64,000 bases of DNA from positions 34,727 through 98,726 of the forward strand of contig NZ_JAOQAH010000067.1 in the NCBI RefSeq assembly GCF_025963695.1, in the 5' to 3' direction. Source of the stretch: Segetibacter sp. GTDB taxonomy: Bacteria; Bacteroidota; Bacteroidia; Chitinophagales; Chitinophagaceae. The stretch's first letter is position 1. Each line of letters begins with the position of its first letter. The notes beneath the pieces were generated by a model, which made no database searches, had not been told where the DNA came from, and saw only the letters and a program-made list of their open reading frames with translations. Shown one piece after another: positions 54,801 to 63,455 of this stretch. Position numbers and translations under genes: made by a program.

Positions 54801-54959
54801 CGTTGTACCCTGGTTACTGCCGCTTACCACAACACTTACTCCTGATAAGGGAGTGTGTTCAGCATCAGTAACTTTGCCCGTAATTCGTAAAGTTTGGGCG
54901 ATAGTCTGCGTTTGGCAGAGTAAGAGCAGAAAAAATACTCTACATAAGTGTTTCAACAT
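51894..54959 (-). CDS. SusC/RagA TonB-linked outer-membrane transporter
   Basis: 1021 residues with signal peptide, an N-terminal carboxypeptidase-regulatory-like domain (about 25-100, ITGKVTDAEHTPLSGVSVVV), a plug (about 115-235) with the SusC signature LRGSKSITGNNQPLYVIDGI, and a beta barrel to the C terminus. It imports oligomers or other large nutrients with SusD. The substrate is unknown. No sigma/anti-sigma pair is next to it. It is preceded by about 290 bases without a recognised promoter match. Confidence 0.95.
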   Translation of the reverse strand: MLKHLCRVFFLLLLCQTQTIAQTLRITGKVTDAEHTPLSGVSVVVSGSNQGTTTDSKGDYSISAPSNGTLVFTSIGFGVQNINIQGKSVIDLQLSSDAKTLNTVVVTALGLQRSSKSITYATQNVSGEELNRVKSPNLINALAGKAAGVVITAGNGPGSSSRVLLRGSKSITGNNQPLYVIDGIPMSNANGPQSGGIAFTRDGGDAISNLNPEDIESLQILKGASAAALYGSQAANGVIIITTKKGRRGVAAVTFSSTAMFSNPLVLPEIQTSYGQGAGGNANTAINDSWGPKITTGSDTHLKDFFVTGTDLINSLSVTNGNEVSQFYLSYANTSSKGIVPQNTYYRHNINLRGSTRVFDKVTIDASINYINQNAKNRPGSGWNNSPLFSLYLFPVGDNFSRYSGANYQRFDPARNMFVQNWPYVRNEASSNQNPYWIQNRIQSEEKRSRGIYALSGKWDIAEGLNFQARGTYDRAADHYEQRLHASSDPINVGNNGGYTTNPTTTEQLYSDVLLSGNKKIKEAVSLSGTVGFSNTVNTFHSLNLGTNGANTTLAYPNFFSAYALQGNFVHTESLQKRVSRAVFATATVGYKETVFLDATARNEWSSTVPQSFFYPSVGVSYVLTQNIGTSNILSFAKLRGSYAEVGNALPFGVANLNPNYSLAVDGNINGRTALPFFSGTDTSQLKPERTRSYELGAELRFFKDKLSLNVTYYHATTFDQVFQIGAPAGSGTTNFWINGGTILNKGVEAIASYNGQIGKVRWTPTLNFSKNVNQIRELSNLLVTDRFVLNSGFRLTQLFLSKPGSPTLGGREYGAYGDIFGRTYLRDDKGGMQYNATTGLPLVAPANDRYLGNSNPNFLLGFNNSFNYKSFVLSFLIDSRFGGQIASSTEQWLDFKGLSKRSGEARDNGGVMVNGKLIPAETYYQYISGKADIAAAAEEYVFDATNIRFRELAIGFSLPPVTKAIKNMTLSLIGRNLLIFYKKAPFDPEISISTANALQGIEGFSMPSQRSVGVSLKVTL

Positions 54960-55250
54960 AAGCGTAATATTTGGTTATTGGTTAAGAATTACAATTTGAA
55001 TTATGATAGAAATCAAACTGGTAACAGGGAAATAAAACGTGAATGGAAGCAATCGTTAGGATAGACGGCATTAAGAAACTAAAACCAGGGGCAGGTAGCT
55101 ATCAGTAATGATCTGTCCTTGATAGATAACCGTTTCTTTAATAGAAATAAATATACAACTTCTTTCTTCTTAACAGTGATAGAATCTAAAGTTTCCCAAA
55201 GCATTTCATCATGATTCGAACTGTCGGCTGTTGTTAATGACACTTTGGTT

Positions 55251-56909
55251 TTAGCTGGACAATGGGGGGCCAACAGGTATATTTACAGGCACGCGCGGAT
55301 TTTTGTATAAATATTTTTTCGCAGAAAAATTCGAAGTAAGGTATTCGCCCATATGTATCTTTCCGGTCATTGTATCTCCGTTTACCGTGCCATTAAAGGT
55401 ATATACGATGCTATCACCCGGCACACTATATTGGCTGCGAAGTTTTACCTGCTCTCCTTCAATGGTACCCGCCATAGCCATTACAGAAAAATCGCCTTTA
55501 TGCGAACCTTCCAGCCATTTTCCATCCTGTTTTTCAATGAATAACTGGTGCTGACCCTGGCTGGTAAAGAAATCAACCACCAGGTCCCACCGTCCACTTA
55601 TGTCTGTAACCGTAGTGTTTGGTTCCTGCGGTTTAGGATTGCGCTTTCTCGAGAGTACCTCAAATATTCTACCGGCTACAATTTTGTCGTCTCCCGGTTG
55701 CATCATCCAGGAAGCAAGGGATAAGGATGTGGTGGGGGCAACTGGTGGGTCCGTAGCCTGGGTGCGCACTGCTGCTCCGCCTCCTGTACTAAGTGCAATT
55801 CGTGGTTTTGTGGTTGATAACTCATTTGCCACTTCCTGTCCTGTAACATGCAGTTTCAAAGGGTCCCATTGAATAGATAAAGTAGGGGTGCGGTTACCAA
55901 GTCCTTCAGGTTGCTTTATAGTAGTTTTTACACTCTCAATACCTGATACCTTACTTGCAATATGTTCCAGGTACGAATTCCAAAGTTTCATTTCCTTGTC
56001 GTGATCCCGCTTGCCCCATGCTTCAACCGCAGCAAGCATTCCTATATGCTCCTCGCGTCCTAGCTTGTTGTCTCTGCCCGGTCCATGATGTGGGGCGCTT
56101 GCCTGCCATGCAGCCATCAGTACATTTTTATCTCCCAGCAAAAGGCCTGCACATTGCGGTCCCCTGATCGCCTTTCCTCCGCTATAGGCTACAACGGTTG
56201 CACCTTTTGCCAGGTACACGTTAGGGACTGTAAGAATTTCTGCAGCCGCATCTACAAGTATAGGAACCTTTTTTGGTTTTGCCACAGCGGCGATATCTTC
56301 AAGCGAAAGGGTTCCCCGGGCTTCCGAATTAAAATAGATCATTGCGGTGCGGGGGCTAATGGCGCTCTTTAACTCTTCCAGTGTTTCGATCATAATGATC
56401 TTTACACCGGCGTTACGGATTGAATGATCATAAACATTTCGGGAAGAGCGCGGAATAATAACTTCCGTTTTTTCAAATCCTTCGAGATTTGGTATACGAA
56501 TAAGTTTCTCTGGATTACCCCCCGTGACGCAGCCAACCGTTACGTGTTTTATTCCTGCAGCACAGCCAGCTGAAACCATTCCCCAATCAGCTCCGGTAAT
56601 TTCGGCCAGGCGTTTTCCCACACCCATAGCCAGCTCATCTAATTGAACAAAATACTGGCACGCTGACTCCATTGCCTGCCTTACTTCAGGAAGTTCAACA
56701 GAGGCGCCAATAATAGTGAAAGTGCCACGGCAATTGATAACAGGTTCAACTCCTATTGATTGATAAATTTGGGGTCCAGGCGTTAATGCTCCTGGCAGGA
56801 ATTTCGTACCACCCGCCACCCGTCCTGCGGAAACGGGATTAGCCCGGCTTGCAACACCGGCAGCTAATGGAAGCATGGCAATGCCTTTTATAATATCTCT
56901 TCTTTTCAT
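55251..56909 (-). CDS. Tat-exported SelA-like PLP enzyme with an extra C-terminal domain
   Basis: 552 residues. The N terminus MKRRDIIKGIAMLPLAAGVA is a twin-arginine-type signal. The core (about 50-425) is a fold-type I PLP enzyme of the SelA/glucosaminate-6-phosphate ammonia-lyase group: ILVDAAAE (Asp220) and the PLP lysine in SGGKAIRGPQCAGLLLG (Lys246). A beta-rich domain follows (about 438-535, GRWDLVVDF ... MTGKIHMGEY). It is adjacent to an amidohydrolase gene (50 bases), as in EF_0837/EF_0838-type pairs. It probably eliminates ammonia from an amino-sugar acid or amino acid; the substrate is unproven. Confidence 0.82.
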   Translation of the reverse strand: MKRRDIIKGIAMLPLAAGVASRANPVSAGRVAGGTKFLPGALTPGPQIYQSIGVEPVINCRGTFTIIGASVELPEVRQAMESACQYFVQLDELAMGVGKRLAEITGADWGMVSAGCAAGIKHVTVGCVTGGNPEKLIRIPNLEGFEKTEVIIPRSSRNVYDHSIRNAGVKIIMIETLEELKSAISPRTAMIYFNSEARGTLSLEDIAAVAKPKKVPILVDAAAEILTVPNVYLAKGATVVAYSGGKAIRGPQCAGLLLGDKNVLMAAWQASAPHHGPGRDNKLGREEHIGMLAAVEAWGKRDHDKEMKLWNSYLEHIASKVSGIESVKTTIKQPEGLGNRTPTLSIQWDPLKLHVTGQEVANELSTTKPRIALSTGGGAAVRTQATDPPVAPTTSLSLASWMMQPGDDKIVAGRIFEVLSRKRNPKPQEPNTTVTDISGRWDLVVDFFTSQGQHQLFIEKQDGKWLEGSHKGDFSVMAMAGTIEGEQVKLRSQYSVPGDSIVYTFNGTVNGDTMTGKIHMGEYLTSNFSAKKYLYKNPRVPVNIPVGPPLSS

Positions 56910-56959
56910 TGCATTACAGATTAGTTTTTAAAAATCATTTTAAATTAGTCGCGTACGTG

Positions 56960-58252
56960 TTAATGTCTGTTTGCATTGGGAACCGCACTGGTCCTTGCCG
57001 GCGCATTTATCGGAGTTGCAATACCATTAAGATCGTATACAATTCTCCCTTCCCTGATGGTCATTTCACAACTAAACTTTTGTTTGCTTTTTACTTTATA
57101 GCCCATTCTGTCAAACAAACCAAAATCACCCTGAAGAACATGTAGAATGGCCACATCCGCTACTGAGCCAACAGAAAGATTACCCAATTCTTCACGCTTT
57201 ATCACCTGTGCAGGAGTCCAGGTACTGGCTTTGATAATATCGGGTATTTTCATATCCAATGCCATAAAAGTTGACATTACGTTTAGCATGTCTTTCATTG
57301 CTCCGTTCATGCTGCCCGTATGCAGGTCGGTGCTCATTGTATTTGGATAAAAGCCACTTTTAAGTGCAGGTATGGCCTGGCGAAAATCGAAGCTGCCTCC
57401 GCCATACCCTACATCGAAAACAATTCCCCTTTTTTGTGCTTCAGTAACAAAAGGCTTTAAGTGCCTTGTCTTTAAATCTACAATCGGGTCTCTTCTGTCT
57501 AATTCGGTAAATGCATGCGTATAGATATCGCCCGGACGAAGATGTTTAAAAAACAACTCTTCTATTGAAAGCGGCGCATGGGTATCATCTCCCCCAAAAT
57601 CAACTATAACCGGTAGACCGGCAATTTTGCCAGCTTCAACTGCGCGGTCAACAGCTATCCATTCTCCCGCTTCATAATGAGCTACTTTAAAACCCACAAT
57701 ATAATTTCGGTTTTGCCTTGCTACCATCGCAGCCATCCTGGGGTCCATATCGTGGGGGTTTTGCTCGTATACGCCACCCCGCATGCCTTCACCTACAATA
57801 TTGAGAAAGGAGAGTACTCTTGTCTTAGCGTTATCAATAATGTTTTTCTTAAAAGTAGCAAATGACTTCCAACCCGCACCTCCTGCATCTACAATGGTGG
57901 TAACCCCAACCCTAAACGTAAAACCGTCGGGTGGTAATGCAACCAAACCATTGCTCAGGTAATGGTCGGGTTCGGTTCCTGCAAACACGTGCCCATGTAT
58001 ATCTATCAGGCCTGGGGTTACGTACAGACCCTTCGCATCTACTACCTGGTTTGCCTTACCTGCATCAATGTTTTTAGCCACCAACGCAATTTTGCCGTCG
58101 TCAATAGCAACATCCATTATTGCATCTATATTATTCTTGGCATCAACTACGTGGCCCCCTTTTATTACTATTGCATAGGTCTGTGACTGAACTTGTAAAG
58201 AAGCGAACAAAAGGAAAAAAGTAGAGAGAAGTAGGTAATTCTTTATCAGCAT
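56960..58252 (-). CDS. Exported amidohydrolase/deacetylase (first copy)
   Basis: 430 residues with a Sec signal (cleavage near QSQ, about residue 24). It is a TIM-barrel metal hydrolase: GLIDIHGHVFAGTEPDH (His86, His88), FKVAHYEAG (possible carboxylated Lys), the GDIYTHAF His and STDLHTG with the catalytic Asp. It matches the amidohydrolase/deacetylase family related to N-acyl-D-amino acid and dihydroorotase-like enzymes. It probably removes an acyl group from an N-acylated substrate. It is transcribed into the SelA-like gene. Confidence 0.85.
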   Translation of the reverse strand: MLIKNYLLLSTFFLLFASLQVQSQTYAIVIKGGHVVDAKNNIDAIMDVAIDDGKIALVAKNIDAGKANQVVDAKGLYVTPGLIDIHGHVFAGTEPDHYLSNGLVALPPDGFTFRVGVTTIVDAGGAGWKSFATFKKNIIDNAKTRVLSFLNIVGEGMRGGVYEQNPHDMDPRMAAMVARQNRNYIVGFKVAHYEAGEWIAVDRAVEAGKIAGLPVIVDFGGDDTHAPLSIEELFFKHLRPGDIYTHAFTELDRRDPIVDLKTRHLKPFVTEAQKRGIVFDVGYGGGSFDFRQAIPALKSGFYPNTMSTDLHTGSMNGAMKDMLNVMSTFMALDMKIPDIIKASTWTPAQVIKREELGNLSVGSVADVAILHVLQGDFGLFDRMGYKVKSKQKFSCEMTIREGRIVYDLNGIATPINAPARTSAVPNANRH

Positions 58253-58351
58253 TGTTTTAGTTTAATATTTATTATCTGTTTATAGTTTCTGCAAAGTAAA
58301 AACGGGGCAAGTGTTTTTTTTGAGCCAACCTTTAATGCTACTATTAAGCCG

Positions 58352-58373
58352 CCGTTGCGTCGCACTCTTGTAC
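58352..58373 (-). repeat. Dispersed intergenic repeat, B core
   Basis: The plus strand reads CCGTTGCGTCGCACTCTTGT then AC, between the first amidohydrolase and second SelA-like genes. Confidence 0.78.
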
Positions 58374-58470
58374 TTTTTGTTCTGTATTATTCGATTTCAA
58401 TTTGCTACGTTATCATAGCACAAGCACGTGCCGGCGACTGTTATTTGTATAGATAAAACGAACACAGTAA

Positions 58471-59688
58471 TTATGCAGAAGCTCTAACCAGTTCTTCATT
58501 GACCCGATTTGCTACTATTTTTTCCTGTCCCGGCTTTAGCATGAAGACAGTAATATTGATCGTATTATCAGCCGTACTCATTACTTCAATAGACGGGTTT
58601 CCGGTACGCAATTTTTCCTGCATTTCTTTTTTGGTTAATTTAACCACAGCCGGGTCCCACGAAATTTTTAAAGCAGGCGTATGGTTAGCAATCGGCGGAA
58701 CAGTAACCTGGGTAGTTACGCCTTTTACTTTTTTAGCAGCATTTTCAATTACGGCTACCTGTGCTTCCCACATTTTCCATTCTTTATCATGATCCTGCTT
58801 TACATACCTGTCTAAGGCAGCGTACATACCAAGCACTTCTTCTTTGTTAACTTTCATTCCCCGGCCTATATTTCCGCCACGTGGTGGGGCACTCAATCTT
58901 GCAGCAGCAATCAAATGTTTTTTTCCTAACAGCAAGCCTGCGCTTTGAGGGCCCCTGATTGCCTTACCTCCCGAAACACACACCAGGTCGAAACCCATGT
59001 CATTGTATTTCCAGAGATTTTCAACAGGAGGTATATCCGCTGCTATATCTATCAGGGTTGGGATATTATTTTTCTTTGCTATTTCAAGAAATTCCTGGTG
59101 CTGAATTTTGCCCAAAAGAGAACTTTCGTTTAAGAAATACATTAAAGCAGTCTTGCTCGTAATTGCTCGTTGCAGTTGCTCCCCAGTTTCAATTTCTACC
59201 GGTTTAATTCCGGTATTGGTAAGGGCATGAATGTATCCGTGATTGTGACCTTTTTGCACAATTACTTCATTTTTTTCAAAACTGTCAACATTAGGCAGCA
59301 AAGCAACTTTTTTTAAATCCATACCTGTAAGTACACCTGCAGTTCCCAAAACCAGGGCCGACCAGCAACCTGCTGTTACCAGCGCAGCTTCAGAATGACA
59401 TATGGCCGCTATTTTCTCCCCCACTTTATCCTGTACTTCATCGTACATGATAAATTCCCTGGAAGAACTGCTGATAGCTTGCAGCACCTCGTCATGCATT
59501 AATGAGGCGGTCATGGCAGTATATGTTCCGGCGGCATTAATAAACGTTCGTAATCCTAATTCCTTCACCAGGTCGCGCTTTGAGGCCTTTGTGCCAGCAA
59601 TAACAGACTTAAAAGGAATGCTGGTGCCTATAACAGCACCGGCTACAGGAGCAAAGGAAAAGTACTTAAGGAGTTGCCTTCGTTTCAT
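58471..59688 (-). CDS. Tat-exported SelA-like PLP enzyme (second copy)
   Basis: 405 residues with a twin-arginine-type N terminus (MKRRQLLKYFSFAPVAGAVI). The PLP core shows TLIDIAAD (Asp214) and SGGKAIRGPQSAGLLLG (Lys242), nearly the same as the copy at 55251. It lacks the C-terminal beta domain of that copy. Spacing is 218 bases to the amidohydrolase gene and 322 to the PQQ dehydrogenase gene. It is a probable paralogue from duplication with changed substrate range. Confidence 0.82.
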   Translation of the reverse strand: MKRRQLLKYFSFAPVAGAVIGTSIPFKSVIAGTKASKRDLVKELGLRTFINAAGTYTAMTASLMHDEVLQAISSSSREFIMYDEVQDKVGEKIAAICHSEAALVTAGCWSALVLGTAGVLTGMDLKKVALLPNVDSFEKNEVIVQKGHNHGYIHALTNTGIKPVEIETGEQLQRAITSKTALMYFLNESSLLGKIQHQEFLEIAKKNNIPTLIDIAADIPPVENLWKYNDMGFDLVCVSGGKAIRGPQSAGLLLGKKHLIAAARLSAPPRGGNIGRGMKVNKEEVLGMYAALDRYVKQDHDKEWKMWEAQVAVIENAAKKVKGVTTQVTVPPIANHTPALKISWDPAVVKLTKKEMQEKLRTGNPSIEVMSTADNTINITVFMLKPGQEKIVANRVNEELVRASA

Positions 59689-59833
59689 AAAGTGATTTTG
59701 ATTTTTGTGCCTATATCGTATTTGGCTCTTTTACTAATAATTCAACTATTGGCAACAATGCTTTAAAAATGACATTTTAAAGTACAAACAAATTTTCATA
59801 AACGCTTCGAAAAAAGCCGCCATCTGTTTTTTC

Positions 59834-59852
59834 GTACAAGTGAGTGACACAA
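59834..59852 (+). repeat. Dispersed intergenic repeat, A core
   Basis: GTACAAGTGAGTGACACAA, truncated on the right. It lies in the 322-base gap (59689-60010) before the second SelA-like gene, where nothing else was recognised apart from a degenerate ACGTCGCAC at about 59965. Confidence 0.7.
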
Positions 59853-60010
59853 AGAAAGATTGGTTGAAAAACAACTGCTGTTTACAAAAAAATAAAACGA
59901 CTGATAAAACTATGAGCCTAAAAAGAGGGCTTTTAAAAGCCTGTTCCTATATGATAATAAGGGTACGTCGCACCTGGAATAATAAATAACAATTTCGTTA
60001 TGTCGGATGC

Positions 60011-61822
60011 CTATTTTATATCCAGAGTACTTCTTACGATCCTTACTTCATTTGCAGAAATTGCAGGTGCCTTATTTCCGAAATTATTACGGATGTAGGT
60101 TAACACCTTGGCGGCATCATCATCACTTAAATAAGTATTAGAAGGCATTGTGTTGTTGTAAGGTTTGCCTGCCACTTCTATGGGCCCTTCGAGCCCTTTA
60201 AGAACTACCCTGATCAGCCTTTCTTTATCTCTGAGGCTTCTACCCGTTACCACCCATTCTGAGCCTGCCAGCGGCGGAAACCTGTTGCCATCCCCTTTGC
60301 CATCGAGCTGGTGGCACGACATACAGCGGGTTGCATATATTTTTGCTCCTCCGGCTTCCATTCCCCTTATAAGGTTATCCTTGACCTCGTGGGGAGTTTT
60401 AAAATGAGGTAGCATCTTTCTTCTTTCCATCGATGCTAACTGCTGAGTGCCGAAGTTATTTTTATCTCCCCTGTACCTTATTTTCCAGATCTTACCCTTT
60501 TCTGTCTCACTAACGTATAAAGAGCCGTCGGGTCCCATTGCTAAACCCATAGGCCGGTACATTGCATCGCCTACGCTTATTAATGGCTCTACCTGTGCAA
60601 AGTTGTCTGCAAAAATTTCATAAGGGCCCGATGGAACTCCGTTTTTAAAAGGCACGAATGCGACAAAAAAACCAGACTGAGGATAAGGTGCACGGTTGGT
60701 TGAACCATGAAAAGCGATGAATGCTCCGTTTTTATACCGATTGGGAAACTGGGTTCCTGTATAAAAAAATAAATCGTTCGGTGCCCAATGACCAGGAAAA
60801 CCAATAATGGGTTTTTTTAGTTTTGCCCCGTCACCTTCTTTTTTGCCATCTCCGCCATATTCCGGATTTAATAGCTTTTTCTTTTGAACCTGGTCATAAT
60901 AGTAATACGGCCATCCGCCATCGAGACCCTTATCTACTTTAAAAAATTCTTCCGACGGAAGTAAGGCATTTTGCCAGGGAGAGAAAACATCGGGCCATAA
61001 AGAAGTAAGGTCATCACGACCATGATTTAAACAATATAACGAGTTATTATAACTATTAAAAGCAAGGGCTACAATGCTTCGTAATCCTGTTGCATACTTA
61101 ATTCCATCTTTAGGTGTTTGCCCTATTTTGGCTTCATCAAACATCCAGATCCCTGCGTGATCGACTAGCCAGGGACACTCTTTTATTCCTGGTGAGCCAG
61201 GTGTCCGGTTTTTTTCCTGGCAGGCGTTAGAGCCAGCGCCGAAAGGAACAAACATGTGACCTTTGCCATCAAAGGCTACTGGCTTTGTAATGTGCTCGTG
61301 CCTGCCGTGTGCAAAGTCGTCTTTGAGAATCCATTCCATCTCACCTTCAGGAATTAATTTGCCCGGAGTTAGCTTCATCCTGAATACGTTCAGCTCAGAG
61401 CTGAAATAGAGATAACCATTGTGTATACGCATGGCAGTGCCGTAACTGCCTTTATCATCATAATTGCCAAACTTCTGAACAATGTCGGCTCGGCCATCTT
61501 TATTCGTATCTCTCAAGGCAACATTGCCACCAATAGAATCAGGAAACCTAAGTTTCACATATATATCACCATTGTTATTTACGGCAATATGTCTTGAACG
61601 TCCTTGCAGACTGTCTACTACCACAACGGCTTCAAACCCGCCTGGCAATACAAGTCCCCCGTTTTTAATAACAGATGGAGGAGTGCGTTTATTATTTTTA
61701 AAAGCGGTGAAACTGATGAACGAAAACAATAAAAAAACAGCAACGATATAAGACAAGGGTTTGTAAGCAATGGCTTTAATTGAAAACATTAAATGTTTTA
61801 GCAGCGTAATAGTATATTTCAC
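60011..61822 (-). CDS. PQQ-type sugar dehydrogenase with C-terminal cytochrome c
   Basis: 603 residues. An N-terminal hydrophobic anchor or signal (about 25-42) is followed by a six-bladed propeller resembling soluble PQQ-dependent aldose/sorbosone dehydrogenases (LPGGFEAVVVVD, GLRSIVALAFNSYNNSLYC, DGGWPYYYYDQ, PMGLAMGPDGSLYVSETEKG). A monohaem cytochrome c ends it, with CMSCH near residue 500 and an axial-Met segment NTMPSNTY. It oxidises a sugar in the periplasm and passes electrons on. The sugar is unknown. A start at about residue 12 is also possible. Confidence 0.82.
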   Translation of the reverse strand: MKYTITLLKHLMFSIKAIAYKPLSYIVAVFLLFSFISFTAFKNNKRTPPSVIKNGGLVLPGGFEAVVVVDSLQGRSRHIAVNNNGDIYVKLRFPDSIGGNVALRDTNKDGRADIVQKFGNYDDKGSYGTAMRIHNGYLYFSSELNVFRMKLTPGKLIPEGEMEWILKDDFAHGRHEHITKPVAFDGKGHMFVPFGAGSNACQEKNRTPGSPGIKECPWLVDHAGIWMFDEAKIGQTPKDGIKYATGLRSIVALAFNSYNNSLYCLNHGRDDLTSLWPDVFSPWQNALLPSEEFFKVDKGLDGGWPYYYYDQVQKKKLLNPEYGGDGKKEGDGAKLKKPIIGFPGHWAPNDLFFYTGTQFPNRYKNGAFIAFHGSTNRAPYPQSGFFVAFVPFKNGVPSGPYEIFADNFAQVEPLISVGDAMYRPMGLAMGPDGSLYVSETEKGKIWKIRYRGDKNNFGTQQLASMERRKMLPHFKTPHEVKDNLIRGMEAGGAKIYATRCMSCHQLDGKGDGNRFPPLAGSEWVVTGRSLRDKERLIRVVLKGLEGPIEVAGKPYNNTMPSNTYLSDDDAAKVLTYIRNNFGNKAPAISANEVRIVRSTLDIK

Positions 61823-61855
61823 TTATGAAATTATTTTATTGAAGCTTCTGTAATT

Positions 61856-63127
61856 TTATTTTTGTTTAGTGAGTTGCCGGCTTGGCCTGGCAGGAACAGT
61901 TACCGGAGTTGCAATACCATTAAAATCGTACACAATTTTTCCGTCTCTTATGGTCATTTCGCATTCAAGTCTTTTACCCGCCGGAATTCTAAAACCTGTA
62001 TAATCAAAAAGCCCAAACTTTCCCTCTCGCACATTTAAGATGGCAACGTCTGCACCAGACCCTACAGACAGGTTGCCCAATTCTTCACGCTTAATTTCTT
62101 TTGCAGGGTTCCAGGTGCTTGCGGTAATAACACTTTTTAAATCCATACCCATGGCCATAAACTTAGACATGGTGGTAAGCATGTCTTTCATAGCATTATT
62201 CATGCTGCCGACGTGAATATCTGTACTGATCGAATTAGGATAAAATCCTTCCTTCACAGCAGGAATAGCCTGGGAGAATGCGAAACTAATTCCGCCATAG
62301 CCCACGTCGAAAACGATACCCCGTTTTTGCGCCTGCCAAACAAAAGGTTTTACTTTATTTGTTTGTATATCTACAAGGTATTCGCGTGTTGCTAACTGGC
62401 CAAAGCAGTGTGTAAAAATATCACCTGGGCGAAGGTGTTGCATCAACAATTCTTCAAGGGGAAGGGTAGGCGTACTACCTCCAAAGTCTACCATTACCGG
62501 AATTCCGCCTGCCAGTTTCCCTGCTTCTACCGCTCTGTCAGTAGGCGTCCAGTCGTGACCTTCGAAGTGGGCCAGTTTAAACCCGACAATAATGTCTTTA
62601 TACCGCTTTGCCACTAAAGCGGCCATGCGCGAGTCCATGTCATTTAAGTTTTGCTCGTAGCCTCCACGCATTCCTTCGCCCACAATGTTCAAAAATGCGA
62701 GAACGCGGGTCTTAGCTACGTCAACTGTCTGAGCTTTGAAAGTGGGAAACGTACGCCACCCCGAGCTGCCCGCGTCAACAACTGTGGTAACGCCATTTCT
62801 AAAAGTGAATCCATCAGGAGGAAGCGCAAGATGGCCGTTTTCATATTGGTGGTCCGGCTCGGTGCCCCAAAAGTTATGAGAATGGATATCTATTAAACCG
62901 GGAGTGACCAGCAACCCTTTTGCATTTACCACCTGTAAGGCCCCTTTGGTCTCAATGTTTTTTGCTACCTTAACAATTTTGCCATCGTTAATGGCTATGT
63001 CCATAACAGCATCTATATTGTTTTTGGGATCAATCACCCGGCCCTCTTTTATTACTATAGCAAAGGGTTGCGAATAAAGCAGTGTCAAGGGCAATGAAAT
63101 GGCAAAAAGTAGAAATATTTTTCTCAT
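61856..63127 (-). CDS. Exported amidohydrolase/deacetylase (second copy)
   Basis: 423 residues with a Sec signal (MRKIFLLFAISLPLTLLYSQ). LIDIHSHNFWGTEPDH (His82, His84), GFKLAHFEG and the STDIHVG Asp region place it in the same family as the copy at 56960, to which it is closely similar throughout. It lies 33 bases upstream of the PQQ dehydrogenase gene in the same direction, so the two are probably co-transcribed. Confidence 0.85.
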   Translation of the reverse strand: MRKIFLLFAISLPLTLLYSQPFAIVIKEGRVIDPKNNIDAVMDIAINDGKIVKVAKNIETKGALQVVNAKGLLVTPGLIDIHSHNFWGTEPDHQYENGHLALPPDGFTFRNGVTTVVDAGSSGWRTFPTFKAQTVDVAKTRVLAFLNIVGEGMRGGYEQNLNDMDSRMAALVAKRYKDIIVGFKLAHFEGHDWTPTDRAVEAGKLAGGIPVMVDFGGSTPTLPLEELLMQHLRPGDIFTHCFGQLATREYLVDIQTNKVKPFVWQAQKRGIVFDVGYGGISFAFSQAIPAVKEGFYPNSISTDIHVGSMNNAMKDMLTTMSKFMAMGMDLKSVITASTWNPAKEIKREELGNLSVGSGADVAILNVREGKFGLFDYTGFRIPAGKRLECEMTIRDGKIVYDFNGIATPVTVPARPSRQLTKQK

Positions 63128-63314
63128 AAAAGCAGCAGATTTAGTAGGTGGAATACAACCTTGCCTCTCTTAACAAATCGAAGTTGACAATTCCGAAATG
63201 AAGAATAATTATAAGGCAATAACAAAACTTTCTTCAATAAATAGAAGAAAGTTTTTATTATTTAAGTAATTAAAGTTTGCTAATTTCTTTGAAACCAGCA
63301 GCGGTTTTTTAAAG

Positions 63315-63342
63315 CATCATTGTTGTGTCACTCACTTGTACT
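63315..63342 (-). repeat. Dispersed intergenic repeat, A core
   Basis: The plus strand reads CATTGTTGTGTCACTCACTT then GTACT. It lies in the 328-base gap (63128-63455) between the second amidohydrolase and the second RidA gene; nothing else was recognised there. Confidence 0.82.
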
Positions 63343-63455
63343 GATAATTTTTCATAGCAACAATAAAAGCCATAAAACATGCTCTATTTAAAAATTTATC
63401 CTCTTCCGTATGCGCCAGCATATTCCTCGTTATAATACCGCATTTACAAGTATTG

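Noticed and set aside
55079..55273. Minus-strand 64-codon frame before susC
   Set aside because: It overlaps the 3' end of the SelA-like gene, has no recognisable motif, and lies where a susC promoter and leader would be.
322..63342. CRISPR array for the short repeats
   Set aside because: Copies are single, kilobases apart, in both orientations and of variable sequence. There is no regular spacer pattern and no cas gene.
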